Positions 1-6,734 of a stretch of DNA of 38,323 bases are shown in pieces. Position 1 is the stretch's first letter. Each line of letters begins with the position of its first letter. Made by a program: the position numbers and the translations under genes. The notes beneath the pieces are model-generated. The model was not told where the DNA came from. It saw only the letters and a program-made list of their open reading frames with translations, and did not search any database. The stretch is from an uncultured bacterium (GTDB lineage Bacteria; Verrucomicrobiota; Kiritimatiellia; RFP12; CAIWXQ01): positions 1 to 38,323 of the forward strand of contig CAIWXQ010000014.1 of NCBI GenBank assembly GCA_903916675.1, written 5' to 3'.

Positions 1-27
1 GAGCAGCGCTGGCGTGTTCGCCAGATG
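1..27 (+). other. Right end of a possible attC-like site, cut by window edge
   Basis: The first bases end in a GTTCGCC heptamer (16-22), eight bases before the first start codon. The closing heptamers before the other genes of this + strand array sit at a similar distance from their start codons. Only the right half would be visible, so the inverted partner cannot be tested. Confidence 0.25.
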
Positions 28-29
28 AA

Positions 30-536
30 ATGACCGAGGACAAGATTGTGAAGAAGATGATCATCTTGTGGGCGATTGTTGCGTGTTTGGTGAGTTACGT
101 CCTATGGTTCGGAACAAGAGATCGCCAAGGCAGAGAAAGGATCAAGACTCGGGCAATTCCAGTTGTTATCGTCGTGGCAATAGGCGCTATTGCGTGGGTA
201 ATCTCGAATCGAAGGCAGGCACCCAGCGATAACGCCAATTCTTCGGTCTCATTCGATGACCGCAACTGGTATATCAGACTTGCGGATGGCAGGGTGTACG
301 GACCAATGGCGACGAATGCGTTGGTGAAGTGGGCCGAGCAAGGGCGGATCGTCCCTGGGAATGAAGTTTCAGAGGACAAAGTAAGTTGGCGACCAGCCGA
401 GAACCTTCCTGAGTTGGGAATGAAGTGGTTGATTGTTGGCCCAGGCATCCAATTGGGTCCATACAACCGCGTTGCGGCTGAGTTATTCCTCCGAAGCGAA
501 AAGGCTATCTTAGGAGCCAGTCTGCGGGAGAAATAG
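30..536 (+). CDS. Membrane protein with C-terminal GYF_2 (DUF4339-like) domain
   Basis: The 168-residue protein has two hydrophobic segments (about residues 9-28 and 42-60). A GYF_2-type module follows at about 80-135, with the family features W-Y-I, YGP and a W-R-P-A motif. A second, incomplete 'G-P' module ends the protein. GYF_2 domains are thought to mediate protein contacts, and no enzymatic motif is visible. The first ATG is used; there is no clear Shine-Dalgarno, and an internal ATG at 57 would keep both membrane segments. It is the first complete gene of a same-strand series of unrelated genes separated by attC-like palindromes, and it is less GC-rich than the genes beyond 6.7 kb. It may be a cassette gene. 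Its biological role is unknown. Confidence 0.7.
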   Translation: MTEDKIVKKMIILWAIVACLVSYVLWFGTRDRQGRERIKTRAIPVVIVVAIGAIAWVISNRRQAPSDNANSSVSFDDRNWYIRLADGRVYGPMATNALVKWAEQGRIVPGNEVSEDKVSWRPAENLPELGMKWLIVGPGIQLGPYNRVAAELFLRSEKAILGASLREK

Positions 537-570
537 TGGGTCACCTTTAATCACATCGATTGAAGATGAT

Positions 571-656
571 GTCGAACCACCGGCTGCTGCCGCGACTAGC
601 CATGGACCGTAGGTGCCGTGTACAATGAACTCAGCGGCTGAGCCGCGCCGTTATCA
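571..656 (+). other. attC-like imperfect palindrome (cassette site)
   Basis: GTCGAAC opens the site at 571 and GTTATCA closes it at 650-656. The left arm (CCGGCTGCTGCCGC) pairs with the right arm (GCGGCTGAGCCGC read in reverse) apart from a small bulge, as expected for attC with extrahelical bases. It lies just after the GYF-protein gene. Confidence 0.5.
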
Positions 657-765
657 CGCAATAAAGCCTGATACCGTAACTCTTCGGGCAATCTTAGTAA
701 GCAGGCTGTTCTATCTGCAAGGGGTTCACCGTGGATGTGGGCACGGACAAACCGGAGTTTTACTG

Positions 766-2136
766 ATGATTATCAACAGGATGAGGTTAGGGCTGGCATT
801 ATTCCTGTTGCTGGCGATCGCCCTGTCAGCGATCGGGGCCAATCCTCCGCTGCCCGAGGGCGTACCCAGTGCGAAAGATACTCCGCCCGCGACCACCGGC
901 TCTGAGATCACGCTCATCGGCAACGTGTTGTGCGAGCGGGCCTTTGTTCCCCCTCTGGGAACCTGTGAAAAAGACAGCCCGTTTTTTCCCGTGTTCATCG
1001 CCCTCGATGGCACGCCGGAGATCAAGGCCCAAGTCGAGACCATCATGAAGGAATGCTGGCCCGCCAATAACATCCTCAACTGCGAGCAGGCGAAGAAACT
1101 CAACGAACAATGGTGCGCCAAGTTGAAGTACTTCGTCGGGCCGTATCCCGGCCGAGATAAGCTGCATCACGATATTGAGTACGGATCGTGGTATGTCCGG
1201 GTCACGGGGGTGGTTAGCGAAAAAGATGGCGTCAAGTGGATCACACCCAGCAAGGATGTGGAGTTGATCCGGGACTACGCCAGGGAAAAGATGGTGCCGG
1301 CAGTGATGCTGCTCCCCGACCAGCAGCTGGTGAAGGCCGGCGGCAAAACCCTCACCCTGCAGGTGACAGACAAGCTTTCATTCAAATGCATCCTGCTGCC
1401 TGCGGGCAAGTTCTACCAGGGTTCGCCTTTCTTTCAGATTCGCTACCAGGACGAGTTCCCGCATGAAGTCACGCTGACCAAACCGTACTACATGGCGGAA
1501 ACACCCGTTACGCAGGAGATATTCGAGTCGGTTATGAATAAGAACCCCAGCACCAATGAAGGGCCCAACAAACCGGTCGAGAGTGTGTCCATGACGGACA
1601 TCAAGGAGTTCTGCCGGGTGCTTTCGGAAAAGAATCAGCGCACCGTTCGCCTGCCGACCGATGCGGAATTCGAATACGCAGCCCGGGTCGGCAACTCCAA
1701 CCCAAATTTCGACGAAAAGTATCGTGCCCAGTTCAGCCATATCGCGGTCAAGCCGGCGGAAGGCATTCCCTCTCTCGACATCAGGACCAAGCAGCCCAAC
1801 GGCTGGGGACTGTATGACATGCTCAGTTGCGGCTGGCACACCACCAGCAGTTACAAGATGTGCAATTTCCGCGGCACAGAAGTGGACCCGCCCGGCCCGG
1901 CCACCCCGGTGCAGAAATACGTGGAAAAGGATGGCAGCCGGGGACCGTTGTATAAATCGCGTGGCGGGTGGTTTTACGGCAAGGTCCGGCCCAACCAGCA
2001 TGGGGCCAACAAGGACAACGGCGGTTACTACGAAGGCACCCCGATTTTCCGCGTGGTGGTCGATGCCACGCCCGCGGAGATCGCCCTGATGGAAATAACG
2101 GCGCCATCGGTAATACAGCCCGCAACTAACAAGTAG
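766..2136 (+). CDS. Secreted SUMF1/FGE-sulfatase-domain protein
   Basis: A signal peptide (about residues 4-23, LGLALFLLLAIALSAIGA) is followed by about 190 residues of no clear family. A formylglycine-generating-enzyme-like (SUMF1) domain then runs to the end. It shows the family's start (HEVTLTKPYYMAETPVT), its middle (VRLPTDAEFEYAAR) and the end motif (RGGW...FRVVV). True formylglycine-generating enzymes need C-terminal cysteines, and the last conserved block here (RPNQHGANKDNGG) has none. The domain is therefore probably non-catalytic, as in many bacterial SUMF1 paralogues. The ATG at 766 has CCGGAG upstream and begins exactly at the signal peptide; an open frame continues upstream to 613 but is not signal-like. 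About 457 residues. Confidence 0.75.
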   Translation: MIINRMRLGLALFLLLAIALSAIGANPPLPEGVPSAKDTPPATTGSEITLIGNVLCERAFVPPLGTCEKDSPFFPVFIALDGTPEIKAQVETIMKECWPANNILNCEQAKKLNEQWCAKLKYFVGPYPGRDKLHHDIEYGSWYVRVTGVVSEKDGVKWITPSKDVELIRDYAREKMVPAVMLLPDQQLVKAGGKTLTLQVTDKLSFKCILLPAGKFYQGSPFFQIRYQDEFPHEVTLTKPYYMAETPVTQEIFESVMNKNPSTNEGPNKPVESVSMTDIKEFCRVLSEKNQRTVRLPTDAEFEYAARVGNSNPNFDEKYRAQFSHIAVKPAEGIPSLDIRTKQPNGWGLYDMLSCGWHTTSSYKMCNFRGTEVDPPGPATPVQKYVEKDGSRGPLYKSRGGWFYGKVRPNQHGANKDNGGYYEGTPIFRVVVDATPAEIALMEITAPSVIQPATNK

Positions 2137-2211
2137 CTGCGGAGAGACGCCTCTCCAGCTGGCGCAGAAGCGAAAGTTCGCAGAGATTGAGCAGGTGCTG
2201 ACAAAGGGAAG

Positions 2212-2296
2212 CTCGAACCAGGTGCCGCAGGTTATTGTCGCGCCGGCGCCAAAACCTGAACACTGACGCAAGGAAGCAAGAACAGGAGTGTTACAA
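2212..2296 (+). other. Weak attC-like palindrome before the acetyltransferase gene
   Basis: CTCGAAC at 2212-2218 opens the region and GTTACAA at 2290-2296 lies just before the next ATG. The centre is a clear stem: CAGGTT pairs with AACCTG around CGCCGGCG (about 2229-2257). The outer arms pair poorly. A 50-codon open frame that ends at 2266 overlaps it and may be the decayed end of an older gene. Confidence 0.3.
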
Positions 2297-2298
2297 GC

Positions 2299-2736
2299 AT
2301 GCCGATAGAACTCTTGATTGCAGAAACAGACCGGGAAATAGAACAATGTTTTGATGCATTCAAGGTGCTACGACCTCATCTTGAAATGGGAACCTTTCTG
2401 AAACAGGTCAGACGACAGCAGAGAGAGTCATACCAAATCCTGGCACTGCGGGAAGACGGCAAGATTCTGAGCGCAGCTGGATTTCGATTTGCCGAGTTTT
2501 TGGCGTGGGGAACTGTGCTGTACATCGATGATTTAACCACGCTACCTGAGTTCCGAGGGCGTGGACACGGCGACAGACTATTGAGCTGGTTGATCGATCA
2601 CGCAAAATCCCGCGGATGCAAAGGCGTGCATTTGGATTCAGGGTATGCCAGACATGCTGCCCATAGACTGTATCTACGGAAGGGTCTGCACTTGGATTGT
2701 CATCACCTTGCCTTAGCATTCCAGACCAATGCCTAA
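2299..2736 (+). CDS. GNAT-family N-acetyltransferase
   Basis: The 145-residue protein has the normal length of a single-domain GNAT enzyme. These enzymes move an acetyl group from acetyl-CoA to an amine. The core is visible as beta4 (AWGTVLYIDDLTTLPEFRG), the acetyl-CoA pyrophosphate-binding loop RGRGHG at about residues 94-99, the following helix (DRLLSWLIDHAKSRG) and the C-terminal HRLYLRKGL segment. The substrate cannot be read from the sequence. The start ATG lies three bases after a GTTACAA heptamer, and the stop codon lies inside the GCCTAAC that opens the next attC-like site. Both features fit a gene cassette, and acetyltransferases are common cassette cargo. Confidence 0.85.
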   Translation: MPIELLIAETDREIEQCFDAFKVLRPHLEMGTFLKQVRRQQRESYQILALREDGKILSAAGFRFAEFLAWGTVLYIDDLTTLPEFRGRGHGDRLLSWLIDHAKSRGCKGVHLDSGYARHAAHRLYLRKGLHLDCHHLALAFQTNA

Positions 2737-2816
2737 CCGAGGCGTCGTGCTACCCGCCAGCACTGGACCCGGCACAGTTGCTGGCAACAAGCGACCGCAC
2801 ATGCCTGCCGTTCGGA
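2731..2816 (+). other. attC-like imperfect palindrome (cassette site)
   Basis: GCCTAAC (2731-2737) matches the RYYYAAC left end of attC exactly and contains the stop codon of the acetyltransferase gene. The right end is the degenerate GTTCGGA (2810-2816). The outer arms pair (GAGGCGTCGTGC against GCACATGCCT), and an inner CCAGCAC/GTTGCTGG stem is present. At 86 bp it is as long as the site at 571. Confidence 0.5.
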
Positions 2817-2824
2817 TGAGAGCT

Positions 2825-3403
2825 ATGAAAAGAACCGCGCTCTTCATTCTGTTTGCCATCCGGGCAACCATGTCTGTTGCCCAGCAGGAAACTAATTACC
2901 TCTTTGCCATATACGTGACCGAGAGCTCCTCCTGGTGGCACCCGGAAACAAATGCAGATGCTGTCAAATTGATGTCGATACCCGTCCTAACGGACAAAAA
3001 CTTGCTCGTCTATGATTGGGCAACCCACACCATGACCCTATGTACGAACGCCACCACACGATTGCCGACTTTCCACTTTGGCTTACAGTGCTCCAATTTT
3101 GTTGTCGTTGCGGAGGGGAAACGCTGTTACGTGGGGGCTTTCTGCGGATATGAGGATTGCGCTCCAGCACCCGAAAACATTCCGCTCGTCCGCGTCTGGT
3201 CGTCAACACGAGAACGACTCACATGTCTAGCCATGCCAATCGAAATCGAGGGTCGAGGAAGACGGTTGACGGCTAACGATCCACGATCCGACCCACGCGT
3301 CAAAACGGCCCTGAAAAAGGCAAATAAATTGTTTGAGCAGGGGGAGGAGCATCCGAACCAGTCATCAGAGGTGATGTGGCCAACGCGCGCCGCACCTCCA
3401 TGA
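2825..3403 (+). CDS. Hypothetical secreted protein
   Basis: The family is not recognised. Starting at the ATG at 2825, the protein is 192 residues. It has a plausible signal peptide (KRTALFILFAIRATMSVAQ, cleavage near residue 20) and a soluble remainder with several cysteines (for example GAFCGYEDCAPAP). The open frame extends upstream to 2729, but that part lies within the attC-like palindrome and is not signal-like, so 2825 is preferred. The last 17 codons overlap the next palindrome and read like its translation (EHPNQSSEVMWPTRAAPP). The natural C-terminus may therefore have been extended into the recombination site. Confidence 0.55.
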   Translation: MKRTALFILFAIRATMSVAQQETNYLFAIYVTESSSWWHPETNADAVKLMSIPVLTDKNLLVYDWATHTMTLCTNATTRLPTFHFGLQCSNFVVVAEGKRCYVGAFCGYEDCAPAPENIPLVRVWSSTRERLTCLAMPIEIEGRGRRLTANDPRSDPRVKTALKKANKLFEQGEEHPNQSSEVMWPTRAAPP

Positions 3404-3410
3404 TTTCGCG
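3352..3410 (+). other. attC-like imperfect palindrome overlapping a gene end
   Basis: TCCGAAC opens the site at 3352. GTCATCAGAGGTG pairs with CACCTCCATGAT, and TGTGGC pairs with GCCGCA inside. The right end (TTTCGCG) is a weak match to GTTRRRY. The next start codon is 15 bases beyond it. Confidence 0.4.
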
Positions 3411-3424
3411 AGGCAGGGAGACAC

Positions 3425-3934
3425 ATGCAGATTATCCTCGCACAAACTCTCGTATTGCTGTCGGTGCTCCTCGCGTTTGGGTATCCGACAAATGCCACAC
3501 CGCCCATGCGGCTCAACTCATATGTTGAACTTCCTGATCAGTCGGCGAGCGGCTTCTTGAAATTCACGGGGCAATGTCAGTCAACCACGTTCTACGCCCT
3601 GTCGAAGGACATCGGATCTGCAGTTCCATCGGAAGATCTCAGACTCTATGCGCAAACCGGCGACAACTTCCGGCTCATCTTCTCTTTGCCCATGACCCAT
3701 CGAAAAGGCTTTAGATGCCAACGGGATTCTGACACGCTCACCGTGTACGTAATCGACAATTACAAGGACCTCGTCAAAACGGGAACCGGGCGGCACCTGC
3801 TCTCGATCGATCTGGCTGCACTCCTCGAAACAGTTTCGCCTTCTGAGAGACTGAATCCAACGCCGGGAAGCCAGCAAATGATTCCGAGCCAGCAACTGCT
3901 GCATCGGCTGGCGACCCGGCAGCAGGCGCTGTGA
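3425..3934 (+). CDS. Hypothetical secreted protein
   Basis: The family is not recognised. The 169-residue protein starts with a clear Sec signal peptide (MQIILAQTLVLLSVLLAFG, cleavage near PTNA at about residue 25). The mature part is predicted to be soluble and beta-rich, with two cysteines and no catalytic motif I can name. GGCAGGGAG lies about eight bases upstream of the ATG and supports the start. The gene begins 15 bases after an attC-like palindrome and is on the same strand as its neighbours, with no functional link to them. Export is the only property I would infer. Confidence 0.6.
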   Translation: MQIILAQTLVLLSVLLAFGYPTNATPPMRLNSYVELPDQSASGFLKFTGQCQSTTFYALSKDIGSAVPSEDLRLYAQTGDNFRLIFSLPMTHRKGFRCQRDSDTLTVYVIDNYKDLVKTGTGRHLLSIDLAALLETVSPSERLNPTPGSQQMIPSQQLLHRLATRQQAL

Positions 3935-3970
3935 GCAATCGGCTGCCAGGGCAGAGCCGTAACGTTACGC
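3928..3970 (+). other. Short attC-like stem-loop
   Basis: CGGCTGCC pairs with GGCAGAGCCG, with a two-base bulge, and GTTACGC (3964-3970) follows, 16 bases before the next ATG. The site is shorter than most attC sites. A factor-independent terminator is less likely because no T-tract follows. Confidence 0.35.
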
Positions 3971-3985
3971 ACAGGCACAAAGGAT

Positions 3986-4738
3986 ATGAGGATCAAAATC
4001 AGGATCGTGATGCTGCTGGCGATCGCATCGGTCGCAGGTGGTTGCGGTCACCATCCGGAGCCGATTCGTTCCGCCTGGTCAATCAGACTCACACCTGCGT
4101 CAGAGCAACTGGTGGTGATTGATGGCCTCCCTCTTGCCAATTGGCAGAAACTTGAGAAGTTTCACGATCTTCAGCATTTCAGCATGGCCCGGGATTACGC
4201 AGCACGTGTCACAGACGACCACCTGTTCGCCTTGTCCAAACTCAGCTTCCCGAACATCCGGCAGGTATCCTTGGCCTATGCCGCGCAAGTGACTGATCGC
4301 GGCCTGACTGCCCTGACCAACTTCCCGACGATTGAGGGGCTCCAGTTGATTGGCACGGCCATCACGGATCGCGGCTTCGACATACTTGCTACGGGTTTTC
4401 CCCATCTTGCGGGAGTCAATGTCGAACAATGCCGATTTCTGAGTTCAACCGGAATCCTGGCTCTGAGCAAATCGCCGACAATCAAAGACGTCAACCTATC
4501 CCTGGGCCCATTATCCCAGCCCGAGATTGAACACGTCATTGCCAGCCTGCCGAACATCACGCGCTGGACCATCAGCGATCCCCATGGTCGCCTGATTGTG
4601 GAGTCTCTCCGTGGAATCGTATCCGGAAGCGCCACGAAGGTATCTATTGAGGACAAGGATCATTTCGTCAGAGAAATCGGGGAAGACCAGCCCACGAGTG
4701 CACGCGGCGTCGCGAATCGCGCCGCGCATGCCCCGTGA
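3986..4738 (+). CDS. Leucine-rich-repeat lipoprotein
   Basis: The 250-residue protein has a lipoprotein signal peptide with lipobox VAGGC at about residues 16-20, so lipidation at Cys20 and anchoring in the envelope are expected. From about residue 60 it holds leucine-rich repeats of the bacterial 'VTDxGLxxLxxxPxLxxLxLxxTxIT' kind (VTDRGLTALTNFPTIEGLQL and AITDRGFDILATGFPHLAGV). These repeats form a curved protein-binding surface, and the partner is unknown. AAAGGAT precedes the start. The last 15 or so codons run into a GC-rich palindrome and may not belong to the original gene. Repeats of this type are frequent in Planctomycetes and Verrucomicrobia. Confidence 0.75.
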   Translation: MRIKIRIVMLLAIASVAGGCGHHPEPIRSAWSIRLTPASEQLVVIDGLPLANWQKLEKFHDLQHFSMARDYAARVTDDHLFALSKLSFPNIRQVSLAYAAQVTDRGLTALTNFPTIEGLQLIGTAITDRGFDILATGFPHLAGVNVEQCRFLSSTGILALSKSPTIKDVNLSLGPLSQPEIEHVIASLPNITRWTISDPHGRLIVESLRGIVSGSATKVSIEDKDHFVREIGEDQPTSARGVANRAAHAP

Positions 4739-4748
4739 CATTAGACCG
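4685..4748 (+). other. attC-like palindrome at the LRR gene end
   Basis: CACGAGTGCACGCGGCG (4693-4709) pairs with CGCCGCGCATGCCCCGTG (about 4719-4736), with one extra base on one side. ATTAGAC (4740-4746) is one base off the GTTRRRY end. The left heptamer is not recognisable. The next start codon is at 4759. Confidence 0.4.
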
Positions 4749-4758
4749 AGAAAACACG

Positions 4759-5772
4759 ATGAAAAGATGGGACGTCGACAAAGCAAACGCGTGGTACAGC
4801 AGTCAGCCATGGCTTGTCGGGTGCAATTTCATCCCGAGTTCTGCGATCAACCAGCTGGAGATGTGGCAGGCTGAAACTTTTGACATTCCGACCATTGAGC
4901 GGGAACTCGGCTGGGCGGCTGACCTGGGCATGAATGTGGTGCGTGTTTATCTGCATGACCTTGCCTGGGGTCTTGATGCGTCCGGCTTTACGTCCCGACT
5001 GGATCGTTTTCTGCGTCTTGCGGCGAATCGCGGCATACGAGCAATCCTGGTAATCTTCGACGACTGTTGGAACGCAAACCCGAAGACGGGAAGACAACCG
5101 AAACCGGTTCCCGGCGTACACAACTCCGGTTGGCTTCAGAGCCCGGGTGTCGCCAGGGTTAATGATCCCAGCAGCTGGCCACGGCTGGAGACCTATGTGC
5201 GGAATGTGATCGGGACATTCCGGCAGGACGCTCGCGTCCTGATGTGGGACCTGTACAACGAACCCGGCAACAACAAACAGGCAGAACAATCGCTGCCGCT
5301 GCTCTGCCATGTGTTCGAGTGGGCCAGGAGCGCCGAACCGTCGCAACCGCTCACGGCCGGCCTGTGGTTCGACAACGCAAGCTTGAACACATTTCAGACC
5401 GAAGCCTCGGACGTGTTGACGTTTCACAATTACCGAGACGCCGGCGATCTGGCCTCGCAGATCGCGAGACTGCGGAAACACAGGCGTCCGCTCATCTGCA
5501 CGGAGTGGTTGCGTCGAGGGCACAGTGATGTTGCCACGTGTCTGCCGGTGTTCTGCCAACAGCGTGTGGGCTGCTGTAACTGGGGGTTGGTCAATGGGAA
5601 AACCCAAACAATCTATCCTTGGGGAACAGCCGCGGGCACACCGGAACCTGCCGTCTGGTTTCATGACCTTCTCCGACAGGACGGCTCGCCATTTGATCCC
5701 GAGGAAGTGCGGCTGCTCAAAACTATGACGGCCCAAACCCGAGCACTCCCTACAGGCGCAGGCGCCGCTTGA
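4759..5772 (+). CDS. GH5-like (clan GH-A) glycoside hydrolase, cytoplasmic
   Basis: The 337-residue single-domain TIM-barrel enzyme resembles cellulase-type GH5 proteins often annotated as 1,4-beta-xylanase. The clan GH-A signatures are present: NVVRVYLHD on an early strand, the acid/base Glu168 in WDLYNEPG after strand 4, and the nucleophile Glu249 in ICTEW after strand 7. There is no signal peptide, so it should act on short oligosaccharides inside the cell. The substrate cannot be assigned. The ATG at 4759 is preferred because the upstream codons (from 4735) overlap the preceding gene and palindrome. The flanking palindromes suggest it is a gene cassette, which would be unusual cargo. Confidence 0.8.
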   Translation: MKRWDVDKANAWYSSQPWLVGCNFIPSSAINQLEMWQAETFDIPTIERELGWAADLGMNVVRVYLHDLAWGLDASGFTSRLDRFLRLAANRGIRAILVIFDDCWNANPKTGRQPKPVPGVHNSGWLQSPGVARVNDPSSWPRLETYVRNVIGTFRQDARVLMWDLYNEPGNNKQAEQSLPLLCHVFEWARSAEPSQPLTAGLWFDNASLNTFQTEASDVLTFHNYRDAGDLASQIARLRKHRRPLICTEWLRRGHSDVATCLPVFCQQRVGCCNWGLVNGKTQTIYPWGTAAGTPEPAVWFHDLLRQDGSPFDPEEVRLLKTMTAQTRALPTGAGAA

Positions 5773-5817
5773 CCGCGCGCCTGCCCCAGCCGCTGGCCAA
5801 CCATAGAAACACATGCT

Positions 5818-5879
5818 GTCGAACCAGGCGCTGAAGTTTACGCGGCGCGGCGCCGCGAAATTTGGCACACTTGTTGGAC
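5818..5879 (+). other. Best attC-like site of the array
   Basis: GTCGAAC (5818-5824) and GTTGGAC (5873-5879) fit the two ends, the second matching GTTRRRY exactly. Between them the left arm (AAGTTTACGCGGCGC) pairs with the right arm (GGCGCCGCGAAATTT) around the centre. The next gene starts 16 bases later. Confidence 0.6.
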
Positions 5880-5894
5880 GACATAGGAGCTACC

Positions 5895-6632
5895 TTGCAT
5901 CCAGATCATCTCGTCTACATGGCCGTATGCATTGGCATTGTGGCGTTCCTGTACTCAGCCGTGGGCCATGCAGGCGCGTCCGGATATATCGCGGTGCTGA
6001 CACTGTTCAGCATGGCACCAGCCGCGATTAAGCCCACGGCCCTGATATTGAATATCCTGGTCGCCTGCATTGGAACCGTACAGTTCTGGCGCGCCGGGCA
6101 TTTTTCCTGGCGTCTGTTCTGGCCGTTTGCCATCTTGTCGATTCCCTGTGCCTTCCTGGGTGGCTACCTCAATCTTCCCGCTCACATTTTCAAACTTTTG
6201 ATCGGCGTGGTGCTCCTACTCTCAGCCCTGAAGTTCATAATTGATCCGAAAGAGAAGTCTGCTATCCAGCCCCCATCGAGACCGGTATCCTGTGGCGTCG
6301 GAGCGGGATTGGGCCTTCTGGCAGGATGCACGGGAACCGGAGGAGGGATATTCCTCACCCCACTGGTTATTTTGATGGGATGGGCGCGTACCAAGACGGC
6401 GTCCGCTGTCTCCGCGCTTTTCATCCTTGCGAACTCCATTTCGGGTCTCGCAGGGAACCTCAGTGCCACAAAATATTTCCCGACCTTCGCCTGGTCGTTT
6501 GTCGCCACGGCACTGGTTTGCGGAACGGCAGGATCCTACCTGGGCAGCAGAAGTTTCTCGCCAGTCATTATCAAGCGGTTGCTGGCAATCATTCTCACCA
6601 TTGCAGGGGTCAAACTACTATTTATCAAATGA
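5895..6632 (+). CDS. TauE/SafE-family membrane exporter
   Basis: The protein of about 245 residues has seven to eight hydrophobic segments and the two-half architecture of TauE/SafE (sulfite/organic anion exporter) proteins. Each half carries a Gly-rich hairpin: YSAVGHAGASGYIAVL in the first and GCTGTGGGIFLTPLVILMG in the second. It would export a small anion, possibly a sulfur compound, across the inner membrane. I choose TTG at 5895 because AGGAG sits five bases upstream. The earlier TTG at 5862 lies inside the attC-like palindrome. It is the last gene of the + strand cassette-like array and converges with ppk. Confidence 0.8.
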   Translation: MHPDHLVYMAVCIGIVAFLYSAVGHAGASGYIAVLTLFSMAPAAIKPTALILNILVACIGTVQFWRAGHFSWRLFWPFAILSIPCAFLGGYLNLPAHIFKLLIGVVLLLSALKFIIDPKEKSAIQPPSRPVSCGVGAGLGLLAGCTGTGGGIFLTPLVILMGWARTKTASAVSALFILANSISGLAGNLSATKYFPTFAWSFVATALVCGTAGSYLGSRSFSPVIIKRLLAIILTIAGVKLLFIK

Positions 6633-6636
6633 ATTT

Positions 6637-6708
6637 GTCGAACCACGGCGTGCGGCCGACCCGGTGCCCGCTGCCTGGCCACCGAGCGACGAACGCATGG
6701 TGTTCCGC
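6637..6708 (+). other. Terminal attC-like site of the array
   Basis: GTCGAAC (6637-6643) opens the site four bases after the TauE/SafE stop codon and GTTCCGC (6702-6708) closes it. The arms match at GAAC, GCGT and GGTG when one is reversed, and CGGTG/CACCG forms the inner stem. Beyond it the strand, GC content and gene type all change. Confidence 0.45.
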
Positions 6709-6734
6709 GTACGCGCAGCCGTGAACCGCGGTCG

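Noticed and set aside
613-765. Upstream extension of the SUMF1-like gene
   Set aside because: The extra 51 codons overlap the attC-like site and lack signal-peptide character. The ATG at 766 has its own ribosome-binding sequence and begins at the signal peptide.
4735-5868. - strand frame of 375 codons opposite the GH5-like gene
   Set aside because: The + strand product has both catalytic glutamate motifs. The antisense product has no recognisable domain.
5813-6031. Small + strand frame starting MLSNQALKFTRR
   Set aside because: It overlaps the attC-like palindrome and the TauE/SafE gene in another frame, and is better read as a recombination site.
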